NCBI GenBank assembly: GCA_964604675.1 | Contig: CAZSAT010000003.1 | Span: 62,001 to 126,000 of the forward strand | Reading direction: 5' to 3' | DNA from: CAZSAT01 sp964604675 | GTDB lineage: Bacteria; Myxococcota_A; UBA796; CAJQPC01 | DNA length: 64,000 nt | In this document: positions 25,389 through 35,800 of the stretch, in pieces | Layout: each line of letters begins with the position of its first letter | Position numbering within the stretch: the stretch's first letter is position 1 | Notes under the pieces: generated by a model | Databases searched by the model: none | Seen by the model: the letters and a program-made list of their open reading frames with translations, nothing else | Told to the model about the DNA's origin: nothing | Program-made: the position numbers and the translations under genes

Positions 25389-26003
25389 ATGGTGCTGGAC
25401 GCGTCAGGCGCTCCGGCGGAGCTGGTCGACGAAGCGCGCAGCCGGGCCGAGGCCGGGGAGGCGGGGGCCTTCCAGGCGCTGGATCGTGAGCTGCGAAAGC
25501 ACGTGCTGCGCTGCCTTCAGGATGGGCGGCCTGCCGAACCGGTGGAGGAAGCGCTCGAGCGTGCGCTCTGGTGGGCGGACGGGCAGCGCGCGGCCCCGTG
25601 GCGCGCGCGCTGGGAGCAGCTCATCGAGCTGCTGGAGGATGGGCAACAGCTGCCGTCGCGAGCCGCCGACCTCCAGGCTGTCGCCCCCAGCGGCCGGGCC
25701 GCAGAGGTGCTCCAGGCGCTCGCGCGGCTGGGCGGCCCGGTCCGGCGCGAGAGCCTGCGAGAGGCCGTCGGCGTGAGCCAGGCACACCTGTCGAACCTGC
25801 TCGGAAAGCTGGAGCGCGCAGGGCTGGTCACCCGCCGCAAGGGTGTGGGGCGCGAGGTCTGGGTGTTGTTGGCGCCACGAGGGCGGGAGGTCCTGGAGCT
25901 GTTGCCGGAGCGGAAGGTGCCCACGAGCCGTCCGGAGGCGGCGGAGCCGATGCTGCTCTGGAACACGGAGGCGCTGTACCTTCCCGTGGCGGCCGAGGGC
26001 TGA
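25389..26003 (+). CDS. Winged-helix (MarR-like) protein
   Basis: 204 residues from ATG at 25389, four bases after GGGAGG; an in-frame ATG at 25365 has no such site. Residues about 1-95 are helical and acidic/basic mixed, without family match. Residues about 97-165 form a winged helix-turn-helix: EVLQALARLGGPVRRESL, recognition helix region VSQAHLSNLLGKLERAGLV, wing TRRKGVGREVWVLLA. Possibly a transcription regulator of its own operon, or a protein-interaction winged helix as found in NTPase-linked signalling proteins. Followed by the KGGVGR ATPase gene after 3 nt. Confidence 0.85.
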   Translation: MVLDASGAPAELVDEARSRAEAGEAGAFQALDRELRKHVLRCLQDGRPAEPVEEALERALWWADGQRAAPWRARWEQLIELLEDGQQLPSRAADLQAVAPSGRAAEVLQALARLGGPVRRESLREAVGVSQAHLSNLLGKLERAGLVTRRKGVGREVWVLLAPRGREVLELLPERKVPTSRPEAAEPMLLWNTEALYLPVAAEG

Positions 26004-26006
26004 CCG

Positions 26007-29000
26007 GTGGCGTTCTACGTCGCGTTCTACTCGTACAAGGGCGGGGTCGGGCGTAGCCTGGCGCTGTCGAACGTGGCCTGGGCGCTGGCGGCCGCCGGGC
26101 GTCGGGTGGTGCTGGTCGACCTCGACCTCGAGGCGCCCGGCCTGGACGCGGTGCCCGGGCTCGCTCCGCGTCGGAGGCGCAAGCCCCGAAAGGGCTTCCT
26201 CGAGCTCGCCGCGGGCTACGCGCGCCGAGGGCGTCTGCCGAGCCTGCGCAGCCACCTCCATCCCGCGGCCAAGGCCCCCGCCCCGGGCAAGGTCTGGCTC
26301 ATGCCGGCCGGTCGCCCCGGGCCGGCCTACCAGAAGGCGCTCCACGAGCTCGACTGGGCGTGCCTGCACCCCAAGAAGGGCACCGAGCCGTTCCTGGAGG
26401 GGCTGCGCCACGCCATCGAGGAGGTCTGCCGGCCGGACTACGTGCTGATCGACGCGCGCACGGGCCTGTCCGACGTCGGCGGCCTCACCACCCACCAGCT
26501 CGCGGACTCGGTCGTGCTGGTCTTCAACCTCACGTGGCCCTGCATCGAGGGCTCGGTCCGCGCGTACCGCTCCATGGTGTCGGAGGCGAGCCGCGTGCGG
26601 AGTGTCACCCTGCTCGCGTCGCCCGTGCCCCCGCTCGCCCCCGAGGAAGGCTCGGTCGTGGCCCGCCGGCTGCAACGCGCCGCCGAGCTCATGCCGCGGG
26701 GGGTGTCGCACGGTCGCCGCATCCACACGGTCGAGTACCACCCCGCGATGGCGCTCTCCGACGAGCTGGCGGTGTGCGATCCGGAGCGCTGGCCGGCCGC
26801 GGAGCGCTACCTGCGCGTCGCCGAGGCCTTGCAGCTCGAGAGCCCGGAGGAGGTGCTGGCCACGGCGCGGGAGGCCCGCCACCTGCAGGAGTCGGGGCGC
26901 GTCGACGAGGCGGTCGCCTTGCTCGAGACCTTCTGCGTCGCCCACCCCCGGAACGCGTCCGCGCGCGAGGCCCTGGGCGACGTGTTGCTGGAGTCCCGGC
27001 GGCCGGCCGAGGCCGCCGAGGCGTACGAGCGTGCTGTGGCCCTGGCCCCGGAGCGCCCGCACCTCCAGCGGCGACTGGGCGAGGCTCGGCTGGCAGCTGG
27101 CGACGCCGAGGGTGCCGTGGGGGCACTGCGGGCCGCCATCGACGGCGGCGCGGAGGGGCAGGATGCGTGGGCGGCTCTCGCTGGCGCGCACCAGGCACTC
27201 GGCCAGACGCACGAGGAGACCGAGGCCCGTCGTGAGGCGGTGAAGGCCGTGCTGTCGGAGGGCGCGGGCGAGGACTGGGCGGCGGCGGATCGGGAGGTGC
27301 TCGAGGCGGACTTCGTGCGCGCCCTCGACCGCGCCCCGCCCCTGGCCGACCTCGACTCCCAGGCCTTCTGGGACCTCCTCATGGGCTCCCTGTCCCTGCC
27401 CCTGCCCGACAAGCTCGGCATCGCTCGGGCCGTGCTCGACGGCTCCTTGGACGCCGAGGGTGTGGCCCGCATCCGGGCGCTGCTGCGCGACGGCCAGCAG
27501 CGTGCGGAAGAGATCTTCGGCCCCGGCACGGCGCGCCTCCAGGCCCGCATCCGCGAGGCGCTCGCCGACCCGACCGATGTGGCGGCCGTGCTCGCGCTGA
27601 CCGACGGGGGCGACGACGACGGTTGGCTGCAGCTCTACGCGGCGCGGCTCTTGGTCGAGGGCAGCGACGATCAGCTCCGCCTGCTGCGCGAGGCGGTCGC
27701 CGAGGACCCCACGCTCGACCGGGCCTGGGATGCCCTGGGTCAGGCGCTCGGAGCCGCTGCTCGGCGCGACGATGGGCGTCGTCGGCTCGCGCTGTTGAGG
27801 GAAGCCGTGCGCGCCCACGAGGAGGCCGTCCGGCTCTCCGGCGGCGCGGGGGCGCGGTACCACATCGGGCGCCGGCTCGTGGAGCTGGCCGAGGAGCTGG
27901 AAGGTGTGGCCCGGCAGGAGCACCTCCGGCAGGCCGCCGAACACCTCCGCGAGGCGCACGGCCTCGACAGCGAACGGTCCGAGATCCTGGAGGCGTGGGG
28001 CGCGGCGCTCGTGGAGCTCGCGGCAGCCGGCGAGGGTGCGTCACGCCGGCGCCTGCTCCGAAGCGCGTGCCGTCGGTTTCGAGAGGCGGTGGAGCGTCGG
28101 CCCACCAGCTACGGCGGCCAGTTCGCTTGGGGCAACGCGCTGGTCGAGCTCGCCCGCGAGTCCGACCCCATCGAGCGGGTGGACTACCTGCAGGAGGCCA
28201 CCCGTCGCTACGAGGATGCGGCGCTTCTGAGGCCCCGCCGTGCGGAGGCACATCACAACTGGGGCGCGGCCTTGTTGATGCTCGGCGAGCAGGAAGGCGG
28301 CCCGTGGCTCGAGCTCGCGAAGCGGCGCTTCACCGAAGCCCTGGTCCTCCGACCCGGCGATCCGCGAAGCCTGCACGGTCTCGGTCGAACCGTGCTCGGC
28401 CTCGCCCGGGGAGGGCGGGGCGACGTCCTGGAGGCCCAGGCCGTGCTGGCCGAGGCGGCCCAGGCCGACCTGGCCCTTCCCGGGCTCCGGGCCGACCTCG
28501 GTCGCAGCCTGGTGCTGCTCGCCGAGGACGCCAGGGACGACGGCGAACGGGAGGGGCGTTTCCGGGAAGCGGAGGCGGTGTTCGCCGAAGCCCTCTCGGA
28601 GGCGCCGGGTGACGTGGAGACCTTGAAGGCCTGGGGCGACGCGCTCTTGCGGCACGCCCGGCTCGTCGACGAGGAGCAGCAGGGTTCGCTGCTCCGCGAT
28701 GCCTGTGGGCGCTACGCAGAGGCCTTGCAGCTCCTGCCCGGCGACTACCGGGCCCTCAACAACTGGGGGCACGCGCTGCTGCTGCAGGCGCGGGGCGCCG
28801 TGGGCGAGCGCAGGCTCGAGCTCCTCGAGGCGGCGGCCGCGCGCTTCGAACACGCGGATCGCGTGGGTCCGGCCCTGGCCGCCATGGCCAACGGGATCGG
28901 CGCCACCCGCTTGCTGCTCGCCGGCGATGCTCCGGAGTCCGAGCGCGACGCCCTGCTCGACGCCGCGGAGGCCTGGTTCGTGGAGGCCGACGCGCGGTCG

Positions 29001-29192
29001 GATGGCGCCGGCGCCTACAACCTCGCCTGCGTGCTCGTAGCCCGCGGCGCCTGGGACGCGGCCGTCGACCGGCTCACGCCGCTGTTCGCGGACCCCGCCA
29101 TGGCGGCGTATGCCGCCGACGATCCGGACCTCGCTGCGCTCTGGGAGGCCCGCCCCGGAGCCTGCCCCGCGCCCGAAGGGCGCCCAGCGTGA
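26007..29192 (+). CDS. KGGVGR-type deviant Walker ATPase fused to TPR array
   Basis: 1061 residues from GTG. N-terminal ~270 residues are a MinD/ParA-type SIMIBI ATPase: YKGGVGRSLALSN with Lys11 (deviant Lys) but Arg16 where ParA/MinD have Lys, VVLVDLDLEAPGLD, and DYVLIDARTGLSDVGG as Walker B region near residue 144. From about residue 280 to the end there are many TPR-like helical pairs (for example GRVDEAVALLETFCVAHP, RRPAEAAEAYERAVALAPE, LLPGDYRALNNWGHALLL). From memory this ATPase type is known as the KGGVGR-motif variant and occurs in signalling and conflict-type loci, not in chromosome partition. Overlaps the FG-GAP gene by 4 nt. Likely the central NTP-driven switch of this cluster (inference). 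Confidence 0.9.
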   Translation: MAFYVAFYSYKGGVGRSLALSNVAWALAAAGRRVVLVDLDLEAPGLDAVPGLAPRRRRKPRKGFLELAAGYARRGRLPSLRSHLHPAAKAPAPGKVWLMPAGRPGPAYQKALHELDWACLHPKKGTEPFLEGLRHAIEEVCRPDYVLIDARTGLSDVGGLTTHQLADSVVLVFNLTWPCIEGSVRAYRSMVSEASRVRSVTLLASPVPPLAPEEGSVVARRLQRAAELMPRGVSHGRRIHTVEYHPAMALSDELAVCDPERWPAAERYLRVAEALQLESPEEVLATAREARHLQESGRVDEAVALLETFCVAHPRNASAREALGDVLLESRRPAEAAEAYERAVALAPERPHLQRRLGEARLAAGDAEGAVGALRAAIDGGAEGQDAWAALAGAHQALGQTHEETEARREAVKAVLSEGAGEDWAAADREVLEADFVRALDRAPPLADLDSQAFWDLLMGSLSLPLPDKLGIARAVLDGSLDAEGVARIRALLRDGQQRAEEIFGPGTARLQARIREALADPTDVAAVLALTDGGDDDGWLQLYAARLLVEGSDDQLRLLREAVAEDPTLDRAWDALGQALGAAARRDDGRRRLALLREAVRAHEEAVRLSGGAGARYHIGRRLVELAEELEGVARQEHLRQAAEHLREAHGLDSERSEILEAWGAALVELAAAGEGASRRRLLRSACRRFREAVERRPTSYGGQFAWGNALVELARESDPIERVDYLQEATRRYEDAALLRPRRAEAHHNWGAALLMLGEQEGGPWLELAKRRFTEALVLRPGDPRSLHGLGRTVLGLARGGRGDVLEAQAVLAEAAQADLALPGLRADLGRSLVLLAEDARDDGEREGRFREAEAVFAEALSEAPGDVETLKAWGDALLRHARLVDEEQQGSLLRDACGRYAEALQLLPGDYRALNNWGHALLLQARGAVGERRLELLEAAAARFEHADRVGPALAAMANGIGATRLLLAGDAPESERDALLDAAEAWFVEADARSDGAGAYNLACVLVARGAWDAAVDRLTPLFADPAMAAYAADDPDLAALWEARPGACPAPEGRPA

Positions 29193-30523
29193 GCCTGCTG
29201 CCCCTGGTGCTCCAGCTGCCCGCGGACGTGGTCGAGATGCACGCGGGCGATGTCGATCGAGACGGCTACGACGAGCTGGTCATTGTCTCGATGACCGAGC
29301 AACCTCCGCGGCGCGACGCGGTGACGCTCACGATCCTCCAGCTCGACGACAAGCTGGCCACCTCCGAGCTCCGGCTCGGCGACGAGGCCCTCTTCTGGGA
29401 TCTGGTCGACGGCCTCGTGGTGCTGGACGCACACGGCTTCGCCGAGCTGGCCCTCGACGGCACCCGCACCCGCCTGGCGAGCTTCGACAGCGGCCTCGGT
29501 GGCCTGGGGTCCACCACCCCGCGCAAGGGGGCCTTGGGTCACGACCTGGACGACGATGGCCGGCGGGAGCTGCTGGCCTGGTCGGGCGCCCAGCTCGCGG
29601 CCTTCACCCGTGACGGCACGCCGATCGGCACGGTGCACGAGGCCGGCCTCGGGCACCTCACCACGTCCACCTCCGAGCACCAGGTGAGCCTGGGGGTGCA
29701 TGCCAGCGCCCACGACGCCCGGCTCGTGGACGTGGATGGAGATGGGCTTCGCGACGTGGTCTTCGCTCGGGATCGGGAGGCCGTGGTGCACGTCTCGGCG
29801 CACGACCACATCGGTGCTCGGCGGAGCGTGATCGAGCTGCCGCTCGACCTCGACCCGCGCGACGACGGCAGCCTGGCCAAGGGTGAGACCCAGCGGGAGA
29901 TCGAGCACGTCTGGCTGGAGGACGTCAACGGCGACGGCCGGGCGGACCTCACGCTGATGCGCAGCGTGCTGGCGGGGAGCTGGTTCGGCTCGACCTCCGA
30001 GCTGCTGTTCTACCCGGGCACCGGCTCGGGCTTCGGGAGCGCGCAGGTGCGCCGCTTCGACGCGCAGGCAGCAGACCCCTTCCTGCTCGACGCCGATCAG
30101 GACGGCGACCAGGACCTCGTGCTTCCCCTGGTCGACGTGAACGTGGCCAACATCGTGAAGGCCCTGGTGGCGCGCGAGGTGACCATCGAGGTCAGCGTGC
30201 TCGAGATGGACGGTGTCTTCGGACCAGCGCAGCACGTGATCGACGTCGATCTCGGCATCGAGGCCACCGACGCCCTGCTGTTCGAGCTGCAGGAGGATCT
30301 CACGGGCGACGGGCGCCCGGATCTCGTGCTCGGCACCGACGACGGTGTGGAGGTCTTTGCCAGCGAGGGCATCGGTCTGGCGCGCCAACCCAGCTTCGTC
30401 GCCGACCTGAGCTTGCCCCCGGATGCCCAGCTCCTGGTGCATGACTTCGATCGCGACGGCCTCGGCGAGCTGCTGGTCTGGAGCCGCCACACCCCGCGGG
30501 CCACGCTGCTTCGGACGCGGTAG
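29189..30523 (+). CDS. FG-GAP/VCBS-type beta-propeller protein
   Basis: 444 residues from GTG overlapping the ATPase stop (GTGA). Seven calcium-binding Asp loops recur at roughly residues 21, 119, 181, 245, 301, 370 and 419: DVDRDGYDEL, DLDDDGRREL, DVDGDGLRDV, DVNGDGRADL, DADQDGDQDL, DLTGDGRPDL, DFDRDGLGEL. This is the integrin alpha/FG-GAP pattern and suggests a seven-bladed propeller. The N-terminus MSLLPLVLQLPADV could be a very short signal sequence, in line with other exported proteins here, but this is uncertain. Such propellers usually bind ligands or partners outside the cell, so its coupling to a cytosolic ATPase is notable. Confidence 0.87.
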   Translation: MSLLPLVLQLPADVVEMHAGDVDRDGYDELVIVSMTEQPPRRDAVTLTILQLDDKLATSELRLGDEALFWDLVDGLVVLDAHGFAELALDGTRTRLASFDSGLGGLGSTTPRKGALGHDLDDDGRRELLAWSGAQLAAFTRDGTPIGTVHEAGLGHLTTSTSEHQVSLGVHASAHDARLVDVDGDGLRDVVFARDREAVVHVSAHDHIGARRSVIELPLDLDPRDDGSLAKGETQREIEHVWLEDVNGDGRADLTLMRSVLAGSWFGSTSELLFYPGTGSGFGSAQVRRFDAQAADPFLLDADQDGDQDLVLPLVDVNVANIVKALVAREVTIEVSVLEMDGVFGPAQHVIDVDLGIEATDALLFELQEDLTGDGRPDLVLGTDDGVEVFASEGIGLARQPSFVADLSLPPDAQLLVHDFDRDGLGELLVWSRHTPRATLLRTR

Positions 30524-30532
30524 GAGCGGCCG

Positions 30533-31090
30533 ATGGGTCGGCTCGACGGCATCGGGGAAGCGCTGGGCGCTCTGCTGGCCTTGCTGGGCCTGTCGCCTTC
30601 GCCCTTCGTGCTCGCCATGGCGGGCTTGTTGGTCGCGCTCGCAGCGCTGCCCTTCTTCCTGAAGGTGGAGCGGCAGCGCAAGCTCCGCAAGCTCGTCGCA
30701 GCGGCGGCGGAGGCGCCGGCCGCCGATCGGGCCGCGGCTCGTCAGGCGGCGCTAGCCGCGGCGTCCAGTCCCGTGCATTGGATCGTGCTGGCTGAGGAGG
30801 CGCACCGTCGGCGGGTGCCGAAGCTGGCCCAGGCCGCCCTGGCCGGACTGCGGGCCACGGGTCGCCGTCGAACCGACGTTCGCCGCCTGGAGCGGCGCAT
30901 CGAAAAGCGGGTGCCCACGACGGCGGAGGGTGAGGCGGCGGCCATCGAGCGGCTGCTGGAGGCTGGTCTGTGGGAGGAGGCCGAGCGCAGGTTGTCCAAC
31001 GCGCTCCAGCAGTTTCCTCGATCGGAGTCCCTCGCGGATCTGGCCGAGCAACACGCCAGCGCTGGGGGCTCTACCGATTCGACCGGCTGA
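30533..31090 (+). CDS. Membrane-anchored helical protein
   Basis: 185 residues. N-terminus has two hydrophobic segments (ALGALLALLGL and FVLAMAGLLVALAALPFFL) followed by a basic stretch (KVERQRKLRKL) and an Ala-rich helical domain; the region ERLLEAGLWEEAERRLSNALQQFP looks TPR-like. Follows the FG-GAP gene by 9 nt and is probably the last gene of the cluster. Its final 20 bases overlap the end of the convergent hybrid kinase gene. No family recognised. Confidence 0.8.
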   Translation: MGRLDGIGEALGALLALLGLSPSPFVLAMAGLLVALAALPFFLKVERQRKLRKLVAAAAEAPAADRAAARQAALAAASSPVHWIVLAEEAHRRRVPKLAQAALAGLRATGRRRTDVRRLERRIEKRVPTTAEGEAAAIERLLEAGLWEEAERRLSNALQQFPRSESLADLAEQHASAGGSTDSTG

Positions 31091-32807
31091 GCGCTTCCTC
31101 GACCCGGTGCAGGAGGTCGGCCGCCGACCAGGGCTTCTGGAGGAAGCCGGCGAGCCCCTTGCCGGCGAAGCGGTGCGTCACGTCGGTCTCCGAGTAGCCG
31201 CTGCACAGGAGCACCTTGACCTTCGGGTCCCGTCGCCGAAGCTCGGCGAAGGCGGTGGCGCCATCCATCCTGGGCATCGTCAGGTCGAGGATGACCAGGT
31301 CGATCTCGCCGCTGCGGCGCTCGAAGAGCTGCACCGCGTCCAGGCCGTCCTGCGCGGTGAGGACGCGGTAGCCGCGGAGCTCCAGGGCCTTGGTCGCGAC
31401 GACGCGCACCGTCTCCTCGTCGTCCGCCACCAGGACCACCTTGTCGCTCGATCCCGCCTCGGGATCAGCGGTGTCCGTGACACCTCCGGCCGGGGGCAGC
31501 AGGAGCTTCACCGTGGTGCCACGCCCTGGTTCCGAGGTGACCTTCAGCATGCCCCGATGCCCCCGTGCGATGCCGCGCACCGCTGCCAGACCGAGCCCTC
31601 GACCGGTCTCCTGCGTGGTGAAGAAGGGGTCGAAGATCCGGGCTTGGGTGGCGCTGTCCATGCCGCGGCCGTTGTCGGAGACCTCGACGTGGGCGTAGGT
31701 GCCAATGGGCAGGTCGAGGTCGCCGACGCACCGCGCCAGGTAGGTGGCGTCCACCCGGGTCGTGCCGGTGCGGATGGCGACCAGGCCGGCGTGGTCCATC
31801 GCCTCGCTGGCGTTGGTGGCGAGGTTGAGGATGACCTGGCGGACCTGGGTGGCGTCGGCGTCCACCAGGGGCAGGTCGTCGCCTAGGGTCAGCTTCAAGG
31901 CCGCATGCGACGGGAGCGCCGCGCGCACCAGGTGGCCCATCTCCCGCACCACGCTGGACAGGTCGATCCGGTCGATCACGAAGCGCCCGTGTCCGGAGTA
32001 GGCGAGCATCTGCTTGGTCAGGTCGGCCGCGCGGCGGGCGGCCAGCTCGATCGCGCCCACGGTGTTGCGGGCGGACGCCTCGGGGGGGAGCTCCAGCAAG
32101 GCGAGCGATGCGTTGCCGAGGATGCCGACCAGCAGGTTGTTGAAGTCGTGGGCCACACCACTTGCGAGCGCGCCCAGGCTCTCGACCCGCTGCGCCTCCT
32201 GCATGCGGGTCTCCAGCTCGCGCCTCTGGGCCTCCAGCGCGCTTCGTTGGGCCAACTCGTCGCGCAGGGCGCGCACCAGCTCGGCGTTGCGGAGCGCCAG
32301 GCCGGCATGGTCGGCGAGCACGCCGAGCTCCTGCAGGTCGCCCTCGTCGAACCGCAGCTCGGATCGGTTGGAGAAGATGGTCAGCGCGCCGAGCACCAGC
32401 TCGCCGGCGCGCACCGGGGCAGAGGCAACGCTGAAGGTGGGCATCTCCCGGGCGAGCTGGCGGTATTCCGGGCGCGCATGCTCGACGAGCGCCGCGGGAT
32501 CGAGGACCGACACCAGGATCGGCTCGCCTGTCGCGAGCACGCCGCCGGCGATGCCGGTGCCAGCGCGAACGGGCTCCGCCGCCAGCACCTTCTCGACCAT
32601 CTCCAAGTGCTCGGGGTCGACGTGAGCGATGGCCGCGGTGGGGTAGAGCTCGGGGTCGAACTCCGACTGCAGGACCAGCACGGCGCCGCAGCCGAAGGCT
32701 TCCGCGATGCCTTGGCAGATGTGCTGGGGGATCCGGGACGGTGTGTCCACGGCCTGGTTGAAGCCGTGCACCAGGACGGCGATCCGGCCCCAGCGGGTCT
32801 GCTTCAT
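31071..32807 (-). CDS. GAF-type hybrid histidine kinase
   Basis: 578 residues, soluble. N-terminal GAF domain about residues 15-175 (CGAVLVLQSEFDPEL, AGTGIAGGVLATGEPILV, VRAGELVLGALTIFS), a short coiled coil (RDELAQRSALEAQRRELE), then HisKA ALASGVAHDFNNLLVGILG with His220, HATPase motifs VRQVILNLATNASEAM, DNGRGMD, GRGLGLAAVRGIARG, and a C-terminal receiver with Asp508 (LVILDLTMPRMDG) and LQKPW Lys. The ATG follows a GGGAGGGGGAG stretch. The gene faces the nitrilase/ATPase cluster and overlaps its end, so it could be functionally linked or just a neighbour. Confidence 0.95.
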   Translation of the reverse strand: MKQTRWGRIAVLVHGFNQAVDTPSRIPQHICQGIAEAFGCGAVLVLQSEFDPELYPTAAIAHVDPEHLEMVEKVLAAEPVRAGTGIAGGVLATGEPILVSVLDPAALVEHARPEYRQLAREMPTFSVASAPVRAGELVLGALTIFSNRSELRFDEGDLQELGVLADHAGLALRNAELVRALRDELAQRSALEAQRRELETRMQEAQRVESLGALASGVAHDFNNLLVGILGNASLALLELPPEASARNTVGAIELAARRAADLTKQMLAYSGHGRFVIDRIDLSSVVREMGHLVRAALPSHAALKLTLGDDLPLVDADATQVRQVILNLATNASEAMDHAGLVAIRTGTTRVDATYLARCVGDLDLPIGTYAHVEVSDNGRGMDSATQARIFDPFFTTQETGRGLGLAAVRGIARGHRGMLKVTSEPGRGTTVKLLLPPAGGVTDTADPEAGSSDKVVLVADDEETVRVVATKALELRGYRVLTAQDGLDAVQLFERRSGEIDLVILDLTMPRMDGATAFAELRRRDPKVKVLLCSGYSETDVTHRFAGKGLAGFLQKPWSAADLLHRVEEALSRSNR

Positions 32808-32835
32808 GCTCCCCCTCCCGGCGGGTCTAACGGAG

Positions 32836-35800
32836 TCACCGCGTGGCGGTCACGGAGAAGCTCTGGTTGGTGCAGTCGAAGCACCACAGACCGCCGCTGT
32901 AGGAGGCCGACAGGGTGCCCGAGAAGGTGACGGTGTCGGTGAAGGTGCCGCTGAGGGTGTAGGTCTCGGTGCACGTGCCCGGCAAGGTGCTCGACGCGGT
33001 GAAGGTGTCGGTCGCCGTGAAGCTACCGGTCATGGTGCCCGGCTGGCTGCCGCCACCGCTGACGATGATGCTCGGGTAGCTGTCGACCACCGAGAGCGTG
33101 GACACGCTGACGCTCACGAGCCCGTAGGCGCAGCTGTACGACACGCTCGGCCACACCGACCAGGAACCGGAGTACGAGTCCTCGGACTCGGCGCCGACCG
33201 TGACGGAGTCGACGTCGGGGTCTCCGTACGTGTCGCCGTCGTGAGGGTACACGGTGCACGTCCAGGTCTCGTCCTCGAACAGGTCCTCGGCGGGCACGGT
33301 GTCGTCGCTCCACTCGGTGGTGTCCGGCCCGAGCTCTGCGCTGTCGCCGCTGGGGTAGGCGCTCCCTTCCACCTCCCAGTCGAAGGCGTAGTCGATGTCG
33401 TCGCCGTCGGCGTCCGTGCTCTCGGTGACGAGCTCGCACCACAGGTCGTCGACCTCCGCCACCGGATCGCTCGGGTCGATGGCGATGACCGGTGCGCTCG
33501 GCGGCGAGTTGAGCACGGTGACGCTCGAAGACGTGGCGCTCGCTCCGGTGTCCTCGCCGTCGTTGGGGGTGGCCACGACGTACACGGTCTCGTCCTTCTC
33601 GAAGTAGACCGCCCCGTCGAGGCTGGACCCCACCGCCACCCAGCTTCCCTCGACGTACCAGTCGTAGTCCACGTCCACACCGTCGCCATCGGCGTCGGTG
33701 GCGGACGCGGAGGCGACGAGGGTGTCGTCGGTGTAGGCGGCCGAGGGGCTGATGCTGACCGAGCCGATGCTCGGCGCGTTGTTGTCGATGGTCAGGCTCG
33801 CCGAACGTGTGGTGCCGTCGTCGAGCCCGTCGCTCGGCGTGACCGTGCAGGTGACCACGTCGTCCTTTGCGAAGCCGCTCGCCAGCGTGGTGCCGGTGCC
33901 GACCGTGCTGCCATCGACGCTCCAGGTCACCAGGGACGCATCGCTGTCGCCGTCGACGTCGCTGAAGCCGCTGTAGGTGCACGTGAGGGTGTCGGCGGCG
34001 TCGGCGGGGTTGGGCGAGATGCTCACCGAGGTGATGCTGGGTGCGGTGTTCGCGATGGTGAGGCTGGCGGACACGTCGCTGCCGGTGTCGCTGCCATCGT
34101 CGGGTGTGACGGTGCAGGCCACCACGTCTCCGCGGACGAAGCTGCCGCTGTAGCTGGTGCCGCTGGCGACCGTGGCGCCTCCCACCGCCCAGGAAGCGGT
34201 GGACTGGTCGCTGTCGCCGTCGGCGTCGTCGAAGGCCCAGCTGCAGCTCAAGGTCTCACCGGCGTAGGCCGGATCGGGCGACAGCGCGACCTCGGACACC
34301 GACGGTGCGGTGTTCGCCACCGTGACGGTGTTCGAGGCGACCGCCGCGCCGTCGTCGGTGCCGTCGGTCGGCGTGACGGTGCAGGTGACCGTGTCGCCGC
34401 GCTCGTGGTGCTCGTCGGAGAGGCTGGAGGTGGTCGCTCCCGGGTCGGAGCCGCTGACGTCCCATGCGTAGGCGTACGCGACCGTGTCGCCGTCGGCATC
34501 GGACGCCGTGGCGGGCGTGCAGCTCAGGGTGTCGTCGGTGCCGGCTGGATCCGGTGACAGCGTGACGCTGGACACGGTGGGCGCGCTGTTGCCGATGGTG
34601 ACCTCGGCACTGCCTGCGGTCCCGTCACCGGAGCCGTCGTTCGGGGTGACGTCGACGCGCCACGTGTCGTCCCTGGCGGTGGCCGAGGCCGGGAGCGTGG
34701 CGGTGGTCGACGCGGACGAGGCGGTTCCTCCGACGAACCAGGCATAGCTGTAGGTGATGGGATCGCCTTCCGGATCGCTGGCCGCCGTGTCGATGGCGAC
34801 GCTCAGGCTGTCGTCGCTCGTGGGATTGGAGGGGGCCAAGGAGATCACGGGCGCACCGGGCAGCCCGTTCACGGTCAGGGTGAGGGAGTCGGTGGCGTAG
34901 AGCCCGTCGGTGTCGGTGACGGTGAGCGAGATGGCGTGGGTGCCGGCACGGAGGTCGGCGGTGGAGAACGCTGTCCGTCCGGAGCTGTCGGGGGGGGCTT
35001 CGTGGAGCACCCCGTCGACGCTCGACGACCACGAGACGGCGAGCTCGTCGGCCGTGGACTGGTCGTCGCTCACGGAACCCTCGAAGCTCACCGTGTCGCC
35101 CTCGTTCACGGTGGTGCCCGTGCCCGGGCTGTCGATCTCGGCGTCGGGAGGTGTCCCGACAGACCAGGCGATGGACTCGGAGCACACCGCCCCGAGGTCG
35201 TCTTCGACGCGGAGGGCGATCTGGTGGGTTCCGATCGACAGGGACGAGGTGCTCACCCCCGTCGAGCCGTCGCTGGAAGCGTCGGACGTCGACAAGCTGC
35301 CGTCGCGGTCGCTGGACCAGGACAGCACGAGCCGCTCGGGCCCGATGTCGACGTCGCCGACCGAGCCGCGGAAGGTGACCTCCGCGCCGGACTCGCTCGA
35401 GCCTCCCGACGCGGGCTCGTCGATGGTGCAGGTGGGCGGCGAGTTGGGCGGTCCGACGGTGACCACCACGCCGTCGCTCCCGGTCTTTCCGGAGCTGTCC
35501 TGCGCCCACAGGGTGAGGGCGTGGTCCCCCTCGGCCAGGTAGCCGTAGCCGAGCACGCCGCCGTCGGCGTCAGGCTGCCCGTCCACGTCGAGGCCCTCGC
35601 CGGCGTCGTCCTGCCACCAGACCACGAGGTCCTCGGCGAGGTCCTCCCCGTCGCTGACGATCCCCTCGAAGACCACCAGCACGTCGCTGTAGAGCGGCTC
35701 GTCGTCGGTCGGGGAGGTGAGCTCGACGACGGGCCGGTCCGTGGGCACGACCGTGAGCGCCACGGCGTCGGAACCGGCCGCGCCTTCGGGGTCCTTGACC

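Noticed and set aside
26007..26820. ParA/MinD chromosome or plasmid partition protein
   Set aside because: Arg replaces Lys in the Walker A motif, a long TPR array is fused, and no ParB, MinC or centromere-like repeats are adjacent.
32707..34557. A 616-codon plus-strand open frame rich in Val/Gly/Asp
   Set aside because: It is antisense to the PKD-like repeat lipoprotein; the apparent repeats are complements of that gene's repeats.
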